Shown in pieces: positions 1-8,312 of a DNA stretch of 30,692 bases (positions within the stretch are counted from its first letter, which is position 1; every line of letters starts with the position of its first letter). The DNA lies in contig CALELW010000143.1 in assembly GCA_937902905.1 (NCBI GenBank), positions 1 to 30,692 of the forward strand, read 5' to 3'. The position numbers and the translations under genes were made by a program. The DNA is from an uncultured Clostridium sp. GTDB taxonomy: Bacteria; Bacillota; Clostridia; Lachnospirales; Lachnospiraceae. The notes under the pieces are model-generated. The model was not told the origin of the DNA and ran no database searches. It saw nothing but the letters and a program-made list of their open reading frames with translations.

Positions 1-13
1 AATTTGTTCTGTT

Positions 14-1282
14 TTAGTATTTCATATCTTTCAAAATATCACAGAAGTCAAAGGTTGCAAAATAATCTTGTGGAGTTTCTCCACGGCGAATCATCTGCAC
101 ACTGCCATCTTCTTTGAGAAGAAGCTCCGGCGATTTCAGTTTGCCGTTGTAGTTATAACCCATAGCATATCCATGAGCACCGGTATCGTGGATAACCAGA
201 TAATCTCCGATGTCAATCTTTGGAAGCATGCGGTCTACAGCAAATTTATCGTTGTTCTCGCAAAGAGAACCGGTGACATCATATTTGTGGTCACAAGGCG
301 CATTTTCTTTGCCAAGGACAGTGATGTGATGATAAGCACCATACATAGCCGGACGCATCAAATCGCAGGCACATGTGTTCAAACCAACATATTCTTTGTA
401 AATATGTTTCTGATGAATACATTTTGTTACGAGATTGCCATAAGGTCCAAGCATGAAGCGGCCAAGTTCAGTAAAGATGGATACGTCACCAAGTCCTGCC
501 GGTACCAAGATTTTCTCGAATTGTTTGCGGACACCCTCACCGATTACCGCAATGTCGTTTGGCTCTTTGTCCGGTGTATATGGAATACCGATACCACCAC
601 TTAAGTTGATAAATGTAATATTGGCACCGGTTTTCTCTTTCAATTCTACTGCGAGTTCAAACAGAATACCGGCAAGTGTCGGATAGTATTCGTTACTTAC
701 GGTATTGCTGGCAATGAAAGCATGAATACCAAAGTTTTTGGCACCCAGTTTCATTAATTTTTTGTAGCCCTCAATCATCTGCTCTTTGGTAAAACCATAT
801 TTGGCATCTCCGGGGTTGTCCATGATGTCTGTACCGAGCTCAAATACGCCGCCCGGATTATAACGGCAGCAGATGGTTTCCGGAATTCCAACATTTTCTG
901 CCAAAAAGTCAATGTGGGTAAAATCATCCAAATTAATGTAAGCACCGAGTTTGCTTGCTTTTTCATACTCAGCAAGTGGTGTCACATTTGAGGAAAACAT
1001 AATGTCGCTGTCATGGAATCCCAAAGACTCCGAGAGCATTAATTCGGTCAGAGAAGAGCAGTCAACTCCACAGCCTTCTTCCTGTAAAATTTTAAGGATA
1101 AATGGGTTTGGTGTTGCTTTTACTGCGAAATATTCGCGATAACCCTTATTCCATGAAAATGCTTTCTTCAAAGCGCGCGCATTTTCACGGATTCCTTTTT
1201 CATCATAAATATGAAATGGAGTCGGATAAGTTTTTTCGATTTCCTTAACCTGATCCAAAGTTAAAATTGTTTTCTTTTCCAT
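14..1282 (-). CDS. lysA: Diaminopimelate decarboxylase, PLP-dependent
   Basis: A 422-residue fold-type III PLP decarboxylase that would convert meso-diaminopimelate to L-lysine in the cytosol. Visible motifs are the Schiff-base lysine in YFAVKATPNP (Lys55), the glycine loop LSGGIGIP near 228-234, the ELGR arginine motif at 272-275, and the active-site CENND (Cys341-Glu342). The alanine-racemase-like barrel comes first and the beta-domain last, as in LysA. The usual HxHIGS segment is replaced by HAFIASN (188-194), so this is a divergent LysA branch; a related decarboxylase specificity cannot be excluded. A GGAGG ribosome site sits just upstream of the ATG. The gene starts 32 bases after purC on the same strand and has no promoter visible in that gap, so the two are probably co-transcribed. 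Confidence 0.9.
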   Translation of the reverse strand: MEKKTILTLDQVKEIEKTYPTPFHIYDEKGIRENARALKKAFSWNKGYREYFAVKATPNPFILKILQEEGCGVDCSSLTELMLSESLGFHDSDIMFSSNVTPLAEYEKASKLGAYINLDDFTHIDFLAENVGIPETICCRYNPGGVFELGTDIMDNPGDAKYGFTKEQMIEGYKKLMKLGAKNFGIHAFIASNTVSNEYYPTLAGILFELAVELKEKTGANITFINLSGGIGIPYTPDKEPNDIAVIGEGVRKQFEKILVPAGLGDVSIFTELGRFMLGPYGNLVTKCIHQKHIYKEYVGLNTCACDLMRPAMYGAYHHITVLGKENAPCDHKYDVTGSLCENNDKFAVDRMLPKIDIGDYLVIHDTGAHGYAMGYNYNGKLKSPELLLKEDGSVQMIRRGETPQDYFATFDFCDILKDMKY

Positions 1283-1314
1283 GGTAAAAATTCCTCCAAA
1301 TGATGTAGTGGGAA

Positions 1315-2190
1315 TTACTTTAATTTCTCGCCGGTGAGTAATTCGTAAGCCTCCAGATACTTGTCAATGGTTTTCTTGGCAACGTCTTCCGGAAGTTCCC
1401 AATCGTGGTTTCCTTCGTTTTCTTTGAGCCAGTCTCTTGCAAACTGTTTGTCAAAGGATGGCTGACCGTGACCCGGCTCGTATCCTTTGGCAGGCCAGAA
1501 ACGGGAACTGTCCGGTGTCAGCATTTCGTCACCGAGAACAATGTTTCCATTTTCATCAAGACCAAACTCAAATTTTGTATCAGCAATGATGATACCTTTT
1601 TTCAATGCATAATCGGCACATTTTTTATAAAGAGCGATGGTATAATCGCGAAGTTTTTCAGCGTACTCTTTTCCTTTGCCAGGAAATTCTTTTTCCAGTA
1701 CATCAACGCTTTGCTCAAAAGAAATATTTTCATCGTGGTCACCAATTTCAGCTTTTGTGGAAGGTGTGTAAATTGGTTCCGGCAATTTGTCGGATTCCTG
1801 TAAACCTTCCGGAAGTTTGATGCCACATACAGTTCCGTTCTTCTGATAGCTTGCCCAGCCGCTGCCGGTGATATATCCGCGCACGATACATTCAATCGGA
1901 AGCATAGTCAGCTTGCGGCACATCATGCTGTTGCCATCATAGGCCGGCTGCTGAAAGAATTCCGGCATATCTTTTACGTCGGCAGAAATCATGTGATTTG
2001 GGACAATGTCTTCGGTAAGGTCAAACCAAAATTTCGACATCTGGGTTAAAACAGTTCCTTTTTTAGAAATAATGTTTTTCAGAATTACGTCAAAACAACT
2101 GATGCGGTCAGTTGCGACCATAATCAGACTGTCACCGTTGTCGTAAATCTCTCGTACTTTACCTTCTTTGATTGGTTTCCATTCGCTCAT
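1315..2190 (-). CDS. purC: Phosphoribosylaminoimidazole-succinocarboxamide (SAICAR) synthase
   Basis: A 291-residue SAICAR synthetase that joins aspartate to CAIR using ATP in de novo purine synthesis. The N-terminal GKVREIYD motif (ATP-binding strand), the ATDRISCFDV motif, the CIVRGYITGSG segment and the LGDEMLTPDSSRFWP motif are all present in family order. The length fits the longer eukaryote/actinobacterial-like SAICAR synthetases (about 290-300 residues) rather than the shorter 235-240 form of Bacillus and E. coli. The ATG at 2190 is preceded by GGAGG (2198-2202 on the plus strand) at 7 bases. A near-consensus promoter lies immediately upstream, and lysA follows in the same direction. 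Confidence 0.95.
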   Translation of the reverse strand: MSEWKPIKEGKVREIYDNGDSLIMVATDRISCFDVILKNIISKKGTVLTQMSKFWFDLTEDIVPNHMISADVKDMPEFFQQPAYDGNSMMCRKLTMLPIECIVRGYITGSGWASYQKNGTVCGIKLPEGLQESDKLPEPIYTPSTKAEIGDHDENISFEQSVDVLEKEFPGKGKEYAEKLRDYTIALYKKCADYALKKGIIIADTKFEFGLDENGNIVLGDEMLTPDSSRFWPAKGYEPGHGQPSFDKQFARDWLKENEGNHDWELPEDVAKKTIDKYLEAYELLTGEKLK

Positions 2191-2228
2191 AGCGGTACCT
2201 CCATCTTTTATATGTTCGTCATTTACAT

Positions 2229-2257
2229 AGTATAAATTTTTTTAACGAACCTGTCAA
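2229..2257 (-). promoter_or_regulatory. Sigma-A promoter of purC-lysA
   Basis: Read on the minus strand, TTGACA (2252-2257) is followed after exactly 17 bases by TATACT (2229-2234). This is a near-perfect housekeeping promoter directed at purC. Two CGAAC cores in inverted orientation flank the -10: GTTCG at 2214-2218 and CGAAC at 2246-2250 on the plus strand. They resemble PurR box cores, but I only see the cores, not full boxes. Confidence 0.85.
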
Positions 2258-2315
2258 CAAGGCAAATTGTTTGTGTCAAGTGTTCGGTCAGTATTTTTAT
2301 TTCCGTAAAACAGTT

Positions 2316-2430
2316 AAAAAACTTTGTGTCTCATGGGCGCTTCCACTTGTTGAGTGCGTAACAGTAGGGGCACTGAAACTACCAGTGCCTCCTACTGACG
2401 TACTCAAACCCATGAGACACAAAGTTTTTT
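2316..2430. repeat. Nested palindromic element, copy 1
   Basis: Perfect 22-base outer arms (2316-2337 and 2409-2430; AAAAAACTTTGTGTC... and its complement) enclose a second hairpin with arms 2362-2375 and 2383-2397 around the loop AAACTAC. The right outer arm ends in a T run, so on the plus strand the element also looks like a very strong terminator. It lies upstream of both flanking genes, where no terminator is needed. Its core is shared, in opposite orientation, with the element at 2766-2951. Confidence 0.8.
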
Positions 2431-2765
2431 TATTGCTTTACTGGAAACTCAAAAGAAACGAACATTTGATACAAATCAACCTTATGCAACCTAAATTGCT
2501 GTCAAACAAAAAAAGAGTTGCATAGTTTTTTGTGATTTTCTAAAAAAAACAACCATGAAGAAGAAAATTGGCAAAAAACGTTGTTTTACAGACTAGTTTT
2601 CTCTACTCAATCGGGATAATGACGCCAAAATGCAACCATATAGGACAAATTAAGGAAAAAGAGTTGTCCGGGGAGGAGATGGCAGGTGTGTGCAGGATTA
2701 TTTTGCATATTTACTGGTTTAGAGATTTGCTCACAGGAAGTGCTTTGGGAGTTTTCAGAATTTGT

Positions 2766-2951
2766 AATTTAGTGGAACCGCTTGGGAAGAGTGGGTTTTG
2801 AGTGCGTCATCAGGAGGCACTGGTGGTTTCAGTGCCCCTGATGTTACGCAGCTCAACGAGTGAGAACGGCGCAAGAGGTTCGGGGAACCTCTGACCTGCG
2901 CGGACCGGAGTGGAACGTAGAACCACGAGACACAAGCGTTTCCGCTAAATT
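2766..2951. repeat. Nested palindromic element, copy 2 (inverted relative to copy 1)
   Basis: Outer arms 2766-2783 and 2934-2951 pair over 18 bases with two mismatches. Inside are a hairpin with arms 2809-2822 and 2830-2842 (loop GTGGTTT) and a third hairpin with arms 2874-2881 and 2885-2892. The reverse complement of 2791-2850 matches 2351-2411 of copy 1 closely, including GGGGCACTGAAAC and CCAGTGCCTCCT. Copy 2 also keeps the GAGACACA piece of the copy 1 outer arm at 2927-2934. The pair looks like a small dispersed repeat family rather than a gene. Confidence 0.75.
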
Positions 2952-2987
2952 ACCGAAACCTGAAAATTGCTCCACCCCATGATGTAC

Positions 2988-3016
2988 TTGAAAAAAACAA
3001 ATGTTTGCTTTATACT
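2988..3016 (+). promoter_or_regulatory. Sigma-A promoter of the topoisomerase operon
   Basis: TTGAAA (2988-2993), a 17-base spacer and TATACT (3011-3016) point towards the gene starting at 3087. The resulting leader is about 60 bases long and ends with GAGAGG (3072-3077) nine bases before the ATG. Confidence 0.8.
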
Positions 3017-3086
3017 AATAGCGATTAAGCAAAAAAGGCATAAGTGTCGATAAAAAAGCTACTTTTAGAATGAGAGGTTTATCTTT

Positions 3087-5015
3087 ATGAGCAATTACAG
3101 CGGCAGTGATATTGTAATCTTAGAGGGGTTAGAGGCAGTTCGCAAACGTCCGGGAATGTATATCGGAAGTACCGGAACGAGAGGACTTCATCATATGATA
3201 TGGGAAATTCTGGATAACGGAATTGATGAGCATCTTGCCGGATTTTGTAACGAACTTCATTTGACGTTGTTAAAGGATGGCGGCGTTGTTGTCGAGGATA
3301 ACGGACGTGGCGTGCCGGTTGACATTCACCCGACAAAGAAGATTCCGACGGCACGTGTTGTATATACCGTACTGCATGCGGGTGGTAAATTTAACAGTGA
3401 TGTGTATAAAGTTTCCGGTGGTCTGCACGGTGTAGGTGCGTCGGTTGTAAATGCGCTGTCGAGCCACATGATTGTGGAAATAAGACGAGATGGAAAAGTG
3501 TACCGGGATGAGTATAGAGATGGCGGTAAGCCGGTGACAAAATTAGAAAAAGGACTTTTGCCGGTTGTTGGAACCTGCATGAAAAATAGGACAGGCACAA
3601 AAGTTACTTTTTATCCGGATGATTCCATTTTTGAAACGGTGGAATTTAAGCCGGAGACGATTCGTAAAAAATTAAAAGAAATTGCATACTTGAATAAAAA
3701 TCTCAAAATCGTTTTTAAGGACGAGCATACGGGAGAAGAACAAACATATCTGGAGGAGTTTGGAATCCAGAGTTATATCAAGTACATAAACCGTGATACC
3801 GCGGTCCTTCATGATGATGTTATTTATATAGAAGGAAAAAGTGGAGATATCGAGGTGGAAGTCGCTTTTCAGTATACGCAGAATTACAGCGAGCAGATTA
3901 ACGCTTATTGTAACCGTATCAATGTCGCAGACGGTGGAACGCTGGTTACCGGTTTCAAAACGGCATTGACACGAATTATGAACCAGTATGCGAGAGAATT
4001 AAATTTCTTAAAAAATAAAGAAGATAATTTTGACGGAAAAGATATCAGAAATGGTTTAGTTGCGATTGTTTCCATCAAACATCCGGATCCGCAGTTTGAG
4101 AGCCAGACGAAAAATAAACTGGGAAATACGGATGCAAAAACCGCAGTGGATGAAGTATTTAACCGTGAGGCACAGCGTTATTTTGATAAAAATGTAGAAG
4201 TGTTAAAACGAATTCTTGAAAATGTACATAAATCCTTTAAGGCGAGAACAGCAAGTGACAAGGCAAGAAAAGGTGTGATGAAGCAGCTCCTTGATGTGGA
4301 CACCAAAAGTAAACTTGCAGCATGTTCTTCCAAAAAATCAGAGGAATGTGAAATTTACATTGTCGAGGGTGATTCTGCGGGTGGTACTGTTAAGACGGCG
4401 AGAAATCGAAGAACACAGGCGGTTCTTCCGCTTCGTGGAAAAATTTTGAATGTGGAAAAAGCACCACTTGAGAAAATTTTGGTAAATAACGAAATCAAAA
4501 CAATGATTGCTGCTTTTGGCTGCGGTATCGGTGAAAATTTTGATATTAAAAAACTTCGTTACGATAAAATTATCATTTTAACCGATGCCGATGTCGATGG
4601 GGCACATATCAGCACACTGCTGCTTACGTTTTTCTACCGTTTTATGCCGGAACTGATCTATCAGGGAAAAGTATACCGCGGTCTGCCGCCTTTGTACCGA
4701 GTATCGTATGAAGATAAAAAAGGCAAGAAAAAGAATAAAGTATCCGAATATTTGTTCAATGATTTTGAACTTGAAAAATTCCGAAAGACCGGGAAAAAGA
4801 TTTTGGAATTGCAGCGTTACAAAGGTCTCGGAGAGATGGATGACACCCAGTTATGGGAGACAACCTTAGACCCGGAGAGCCGTATTTTAGCACAGGTATC
4901 TATCAGCGATACGGTTGAAGCCGATGAAGTAACGGATATTTTGATGGGAAGTAACGTTCCGCCGAGACGACAGTTTATTATGGATGAGGCGAAATACGCC
5001 AATCTGGATATTTAA
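3087..5015 (+). CDS. parE: Type IIA DNA topoisomerase subunit B (probably topoisomerase IV ParE)
   Basis: A 642-residue ATPase subunit that drives strand passage together with the A subunit encoded downstream. The GHKL ATP-binding site is intact: Glu40 and Asn44 in IWEILDNGIDEHLAGF, Asp71 in DNGRGVPV, and GGLHGVG at 111-117. The transducer motif QTKNKLGN follows, then the TOPRIM residues EGDSAGG (about 427-433) and DADVDGAHIS (about 499-508), and the C-terminal QRYKGLGEM motif. Size and motifs fit GyrB or ParE equally well; I favour ParE because the partner lacks a GyrA box. The next gene starts 15 bases after this stop codon, which indicates one operon. The choice between gyrase and topoisomerase IV is inference. 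Confidence 0.8.
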   Translation: MSNYSGSDIVILEGLEAVRKRPGMYIGSTGTRGLHHMIWEILDNGIDEHLAGFCNELHLTLLKDGGVVVEDNGRGVPVDIHPTKKIPTARVVYTVLHAGGKFNSDVYKVSGGLHGVGASVVNALSSHMIVEIRRDGKVYRDEYRDGGKPVTKLEKGLLPVVGTCMKNRTGTKVTFYPDDSIFETVEFKPETIRKKLKEIAYLNKNLKIVFKDEHTGEEQTYLEEFGIQSYIKYINRDTAVLHDDVIYIEGKSGDIEVEVAFQYTQNYSEQINAYCNRINVADGGTLVTGFKTALTRIMNQYARELNFLKNKEDNFDGKDIRNGLVAIVSIKHPDPQFESQTKNKLGNTDAKTAVDEVFNREAQRYFDKNVEVLKRILENVHKSFKARTASDKARKGVMKQLLDVDTKSKLAACSSKKSEECEIYIVEGDSAGGTVKTARNRRTQAVLPLRGKILNVEKAPLEKILVNNEIKTMIAAFGCGIGENFDIKKLRYDKIIILTDADVDGAHISTLLLTFFYRFMPELIYQGKVYRGLPPLYRVSYEDKKGKKKNKVSEYLFNDFELEKFRKTGKKILELQRYKGLGEMDDTQLWETTLDPESRILAQVSISDTVEADEVTDILMGSNVPPRRQFIMDEAKYANLDI

Positions 5016-5030
5016 CGGGAGGAAAATCAG

Positions 5031-7313
5031 ATGAATGAAGAAAATATTATACAGTTGGATTTTTCAGAAGAAATGAAAACGTCTTACCGCGATTATGCAA
5101 TGAGCGTTATTGTGGCACGTGCTCTCCCGGATGTCCGTGATGGGTTAAAACCGGTTCAGCGCCGTATTTTGTATGCCATGAAAGAACTTGGTTTGTCGCC
5201 GGACAAGCCGCATCGAAAAAGTGCACGTATTGTCGGTGATACGATGGGTAAATACCATCCACATGGTGACAGTTCAATTTATGACGCACTCGTTCATATG
5301 ACAGAAGATTATTCACTGAATGCACCGCTTGTTGACGGCCACGGAAATTTCGGTTCAATTGACGGAGACGGTGCGGCTGCCATGCGATATACCGAGGCAC
5401 GTTTGTCAAAACCGGGTATGATGCTGTTGGATAATCTGGATAAAGGTTTGGTTGACTTTTTACCAAACTTTGATGACAGTGAAAAAGAACCGGCTGTACT
5501 GCCGGCAACACTGCCAAACCTTTTAATTAACGGAACAACAGGAATTGCTGTCGGTATGGCAACAAACATTCCGCCGCATAATCCGACGGAAGTCATAGAT
5601 GCCGTAATTGCGTACATGGACAGACCGGGAATTTCGATTGATAAATTGATGGATTACATTCCGGCACCGGATTTTCCAACCGGAGGAATCATTATCAATG
5701 CTTCCGATATGCGGGATATTTATGAAAAAGGAGAGGGAAAAATCCGTCTGCGTGCCCGCACAGAAATTGAAAAAGGAGATGCCGGCAGAACAAACATTGT
5801 AATCACGGAAATTCCATACACCATTTCCGGAAATAAATTAAAACTCGTGGAAAGTTTAGCTGCACTGGCAAAAGATAAAGTATTTGATGAGATTTATGAT
5901 GTGCGTGATGAGTCCTCCAAAGAGGGAATTCGTATCGTTGTCGAAGTGAAAAAAGGCCGCGATATTGACAACCTTTTAAATGGTCTTTATAAGAAATCTC
6001 AGATGGAGGATACCTATGGCGTAAATCTTTTGGCAATCCGTCCGACAGAAAATGGAACCGGGCAGCCAAAAGTATTTAATTTGAAATCATTAATCGAGGA
6101 ATTTGTTTTATTCCAGGAAGATTTGTATACGAGAGAGTATCAGTTCCTTTTGGAAAAGGCAAAAAAACGTCTGGAAATTGTTGAAGGTTTGATGAAAGCA
6201 ACCGACGTAATTGATTTGATTATTGAAATTCTTCGTGGTTCTTCCTCCGTGAAACAGGCAAAGGCGTGCCTTATCGAGGGAATTACGGAGGGAATCAAGT
6301 TTAAGAGTAAGGCATCGGAAAAAGAAGCAGCCACACTTTCCTTTACGGAAAATCAGGCGGATGCCATTCTTGCGATGCAGTTGAGCAAGTTAATCGGACT
6401 TGAAATTTTAAAACTTCATGAGGAAAATGATACATTAATTGCAAACATTGCAGAGTATGAGAAGGTTCTTTCGGACAGTAAAGAACTTTATAAAGTAATT
6501 AAGGGAAGACTTCGTGAGTTTAAGAAAATCTTTAATTCACCGCGCCGGACAAGCCTTACGGATACGGTGGCAAAAGCCTATGTTGAAAAAGTAGTTATTG
6601 AAGATTTGTATGTCTGCTTTGACCGCTTTGGCTACACCAAGGCAATTGATGCGGCTGCATTTGGACGGGCAAGCGAGGAAACAAAGAAAGATTTCAGTTT
6701 TGTTCTGAAAATCAAGAACACGGACAAACTCTGCATTTTTACAGACAAAGGTAATATGCATCAGGTGAAGATGGAGAAAGTGCCAAGATGTAAGATGAAA
6801 GATAAAGGTACGTTGATTCACTCATTGTGTAAAATGGAAAATGACGAAGAAGGACTTCTTTATGTCAGCTTTGAAGAATTGTTTGAGTCCATTTTGTTAT
6901 TTGTGACAAAGAACGGTTATATTAAGTTAGTGTCAGGAGCAGAATTTGAGACCGGGCGCCAGATGATTGCGGCGACAAAGCTGGATGCGGACGATGAAGT
7001 GGTTGGTGTAACAATGCTTTCGGCAAGCGATGTTCTTACCGGAACAAAGAAAGTAATTCTTTTGACAAAAGACGGTCTTTCTCTTGGATTCCCGCTTGGC
7101 GAAGTGAGCGAACTCAAAAAGACAAGCCGCGGTGTAAAGGGAATTACACTGGAGAAAGAGGATACGGTTGCATTTGCGACGGTTGTTCATCCGGCTGCGG
7201 AAACATTTGAATATGAAGGAAAGACCTTAAATGCCCGCCGGGTACGAAACCGTAGGCGTGCGGCGAAGGGACAGAAAGCGAATTTGATGCAGAATACTCT
7301 TACGCTTGAATAA
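5031..7313 (+). CDS. parC: Type IIA DNA topoisomerase subunit A (probably topoisomerase IV ParC)
   Basis: A 760-residue DNA breakage-reunion subunit. Tyr120 in AMRYTEARLSK is the catalytic tyrosine that forms the 5'-phosphotyrosyl link. The quinolone-pocket segment KYHPHGDSSIYDALVHM is present, with Ser81 and Asp85 at the positions usually changed in resistant strains. The winged-helix and tower regions are followed by a short C-terminal beta-pinwheel of about 265 residues. No QRRGGKG-type GyrA box is visible; the nearest segment is a degenerate TSRGVKG. That argues for a ParC-like decatenase rather than gyrase. GGGAGG precedes the ATG. Confirmation would come from finding a separate gyrBA pair near oriC. 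Confidence 0.8.
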   Translation: MNEENIIQLDFSEEMKTSYRDYAMSVIVARALPDVRDGLKPVQRRILYAMKELGLSPDKPHRKSARIVGDTMGKYHPHGDSSIYDALVHMTEDYSLNAPLVDGHGNFGSIDGDGAAAMRYTEARLSKPGMMLLDNLDKGLVDFLPNFDDSEKEPAVLPATLPNLLINGTTGIAVGMATNIPPHNPTEVIDAVIAYMDRPGISIDKLMDYIPAPDFPTGGIIINASDMRDIYEKGEGKIRLRARTEIEKGDAGRTNIVITEIPYTISGNKLKLVESLAALAKDKVFDEIYDVRDESSKEGIRIVVEVKKGRDIDNLLNGLYKKSQMEDTYGVNLLAIRPTENGTGQPKVFNLKSLIEEFVLFQEDLYTREYQFLLEKAKKRLEIVEGLMKATDVIDLIIEILRGSSSVKQAKACLIEGITEGIKFKSKASEKEAATLSFTENQADAILAMQLSKLIGLEILKLHEENDTLIANIAEYEKVLSDSKELYKVIKGRLREFKKIFNSPRRTSLTDTVAKAYVEKVVIEDLYVCFDRFGYTKAIDAAAFGRASEETKKDFSFVLKIKNTDKLCIFTDKGNMHQVKMEKVPRCKMKDKGTLIHSLCKMENDEEGLLYVSFEELFESILLFVTKNGYIKLVSGAEFETGRQMIAATKLDADDEVVGVTMLSASDVLTGTKKVILLTKDGLSLGFPLGEVSELKKTSRGVKGITLEKEDTVAFATVVHPAAETFEYEGKTLNARRVRNRRRAAKGQKANLMQNTLTLE

Positions 7314-7338
7314 GAAAATGAAACTTTTTCAAATTTAC

Positions 7339-7368
7339 GTTAATGTTTTTATGCCTTCGTCCGATAAA
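7339..7368 (+). promoter_or_regulatory. Sigma-28 (SigD/FliA-type) promoter of the flgM operon
   Basis: GTTAA (7339-7343), a 17-base spacer and CCGATAAA (7361-7368). It matches the Gram-positive sigma-D pattern (TAAA, then GCCGATAT) and has the same layout as the sites ahead of flaG and flagellin. It would place the anti-sigma factor under the sigma factor it inhibits. Confidence 0.8.
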
Positions 7369-7423
7369 TATAGTAAGAAACGGTAAATGCGTTTTAATTT
7401 AGTAAGAATGGAGGCGTTGTTTT

Positions 7424-7693
7424 ATGAGAATTGATGCGTATATGCAGGTAAGCCAGCTTTACCAGGCAAACAAAACCAAAAACGCTCCAAAGACAGGAAA
7501 GGCAAGCAGTCGTGACTCCTTAGAAATTTCCAGTTTCGGAAATGCTTATCAGGTAGCAAAACAGGCTGCGTCACAGGCATCTGATGTCAGAGAAGACAAA
7601 GTAAAAGAGATTCAGGCACAGATGGCAGCGGGAACCTATTCTGTATCAATTGAAGATGTCGCAGACAAGATGGCAGAAGCACTGCTTTCTTAA
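7424..7693 (+). CDS. flgM: Anti-sigma-28 factor FlgM
   Basis: An 89-residue small soluble protein that binds and holds sigma-28 until the hook-basal body is complete. The N-terminal half is polar and Ser/Lys-rich, as expected for the disordered secretion-competent part. The C-terminal half, VKEIQAQMAAGTYSVSIEDVADKM, is the classic FlgM sigma-binding signature. The ATG follows GGAGG at about 10 bases. It is first in an operon with flgN, flgK and flgL, the order seen in Bacillus and many clostridia. The sigma-28-like promoter directly upstream suggests negative feedback on late flagellar genes. Confidence 0.93.
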   Translation: MRIDAYMQVSQLYQANKTKNAPKTGKASSRDSLEISSFGNAYQVAKQAASQASDVREDKVKEIQAQMAAGTYSVSIEDVADKMAEALLS

Positions 7694-7713
7694 TGACATA
7701 GGAGGGTATACAT

Positions 7714-8229
7714 TTGGCTAGTTTGATGGAGGAACTGATTCAGACGCTGGATGCAGAAGAAAAGTGTTATTCTCAATTGATTCCAATTGAGGAAGAGAAG
7801 ACGAGAGCGATTATTGCAAATGATTTAGAAGCTTTGCAGGATATAACCGTCAGAGAACATGATTTGGTAGATAAGACATCTGCCTTGGAAAACAAACGGG
7901 AACGAGTGGCGATTGATATTGCTACTGTTCTTGGGCGTGACCCGAAGACGATTACACTTGAACAGATTGCATCGGTGTTGAAAAATCAGCCGGCAGACCA
8001 AAAGAAACTGCAGGAAGTGCATGACCGGTTACGGAGAACCGTTTCACGACTGCAGGAATTGAACAATCAGAACAAACAGCTTTTAAAAGAAGCGATTGAC
8101 ATGGTTGAATATAATATGAATGTGATACGAAGTACACGGATGTCTTCAGGAAGCAGCAACTATTCCAGTGATGCGTCCGAGGTGGCAGGCATGGCACCTC
8201 AGCATGGGATGTTTGATGCAAAACAATAA
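7714..8229 (+). CDS. flgN: Flagellar export chaperone FlgN
   Basis: A 171-residue, almost wholly helical, charged protein of the FlgN family. In the cytosol it escorts the hook-filament junction proteins FlgK and FlgL to the export gate. The pattern of long helices with few aromatic residues and the C-terminal EAIDMVEYNMNVIRS segment fit FlgN, as does its place between flgM and flgK. The chosen start is TTG at 7714 because GGAGGG (7701-7706) lies seven bases upstream; the first in-frame ATG (7726) would be further away. A polar Ser/Met-rich tail of about 30 residues is poorly conserved in such proteins. Confidence 0.85.
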   Translation: MASLMEELIQTLDAEEKCYSQLIPIEEEKTRAIIANDLEALQDITVREHDLVDKTSALENKRERVAIDIATVLGRDPKTITLEQIASVLKNQPADQKKLQEVHDRLRRTVSRLQELNNQNKQLLKEAIDMVEYNMNVIRSTRMSSGSSNYSSDASEVAGMAPQHGMFDAKQ

Positions 8230-8266
8230 CAGGCGCATGGATGCGATAGCCACCGCCTGTTTTGTT
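8228..8266 (+). terminator. Possible intra-operon hairpin after flgN
   Basis: AACAGGCG (8228-8235) pairs with CGCCTGTT (8254-8261) across an 18-base loop, and TTGTTTT follows. The T run is interrupted, so this may be a partial terminator or an mRNA-stabilising hairpin between flgN and flgK. Confidence 0.45.
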
Positions 8267-8312
8267 TTCGAGGACGGTTGTACTTTTTTTAATAAAGAAT
8301 GGAGATGAGAAC

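Larger units (their letters stand above)
2191..3086. other. Divergent intergenic region without a convincing gene
   Basis: About 0.9 kb lies between divergently read purC and the topoisomerase operon. It contains the purC promoter, two related palindromic elements (2316-2430 and 2766-2951), a weaker inverted repeat (arms 2483-2490 and 2517-2524, followed by six Ts) and the promoter of the plus-strand operon. Short open frames at 2271-2525 and 2568-2801 run through the palindromes, have no good ribosome site and look like chance frames. A small RNA gene is possible but not demonstrated. Confidence 0.7.

Noticed and set aside
2271..2801. Two short open frames (2271-2525 and 2568-2801) in the purC/parE intergenic region
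   Set aside because: They lack a ribosome site, run through the palindromic arms and give proteins without recognisable composition or motifs.
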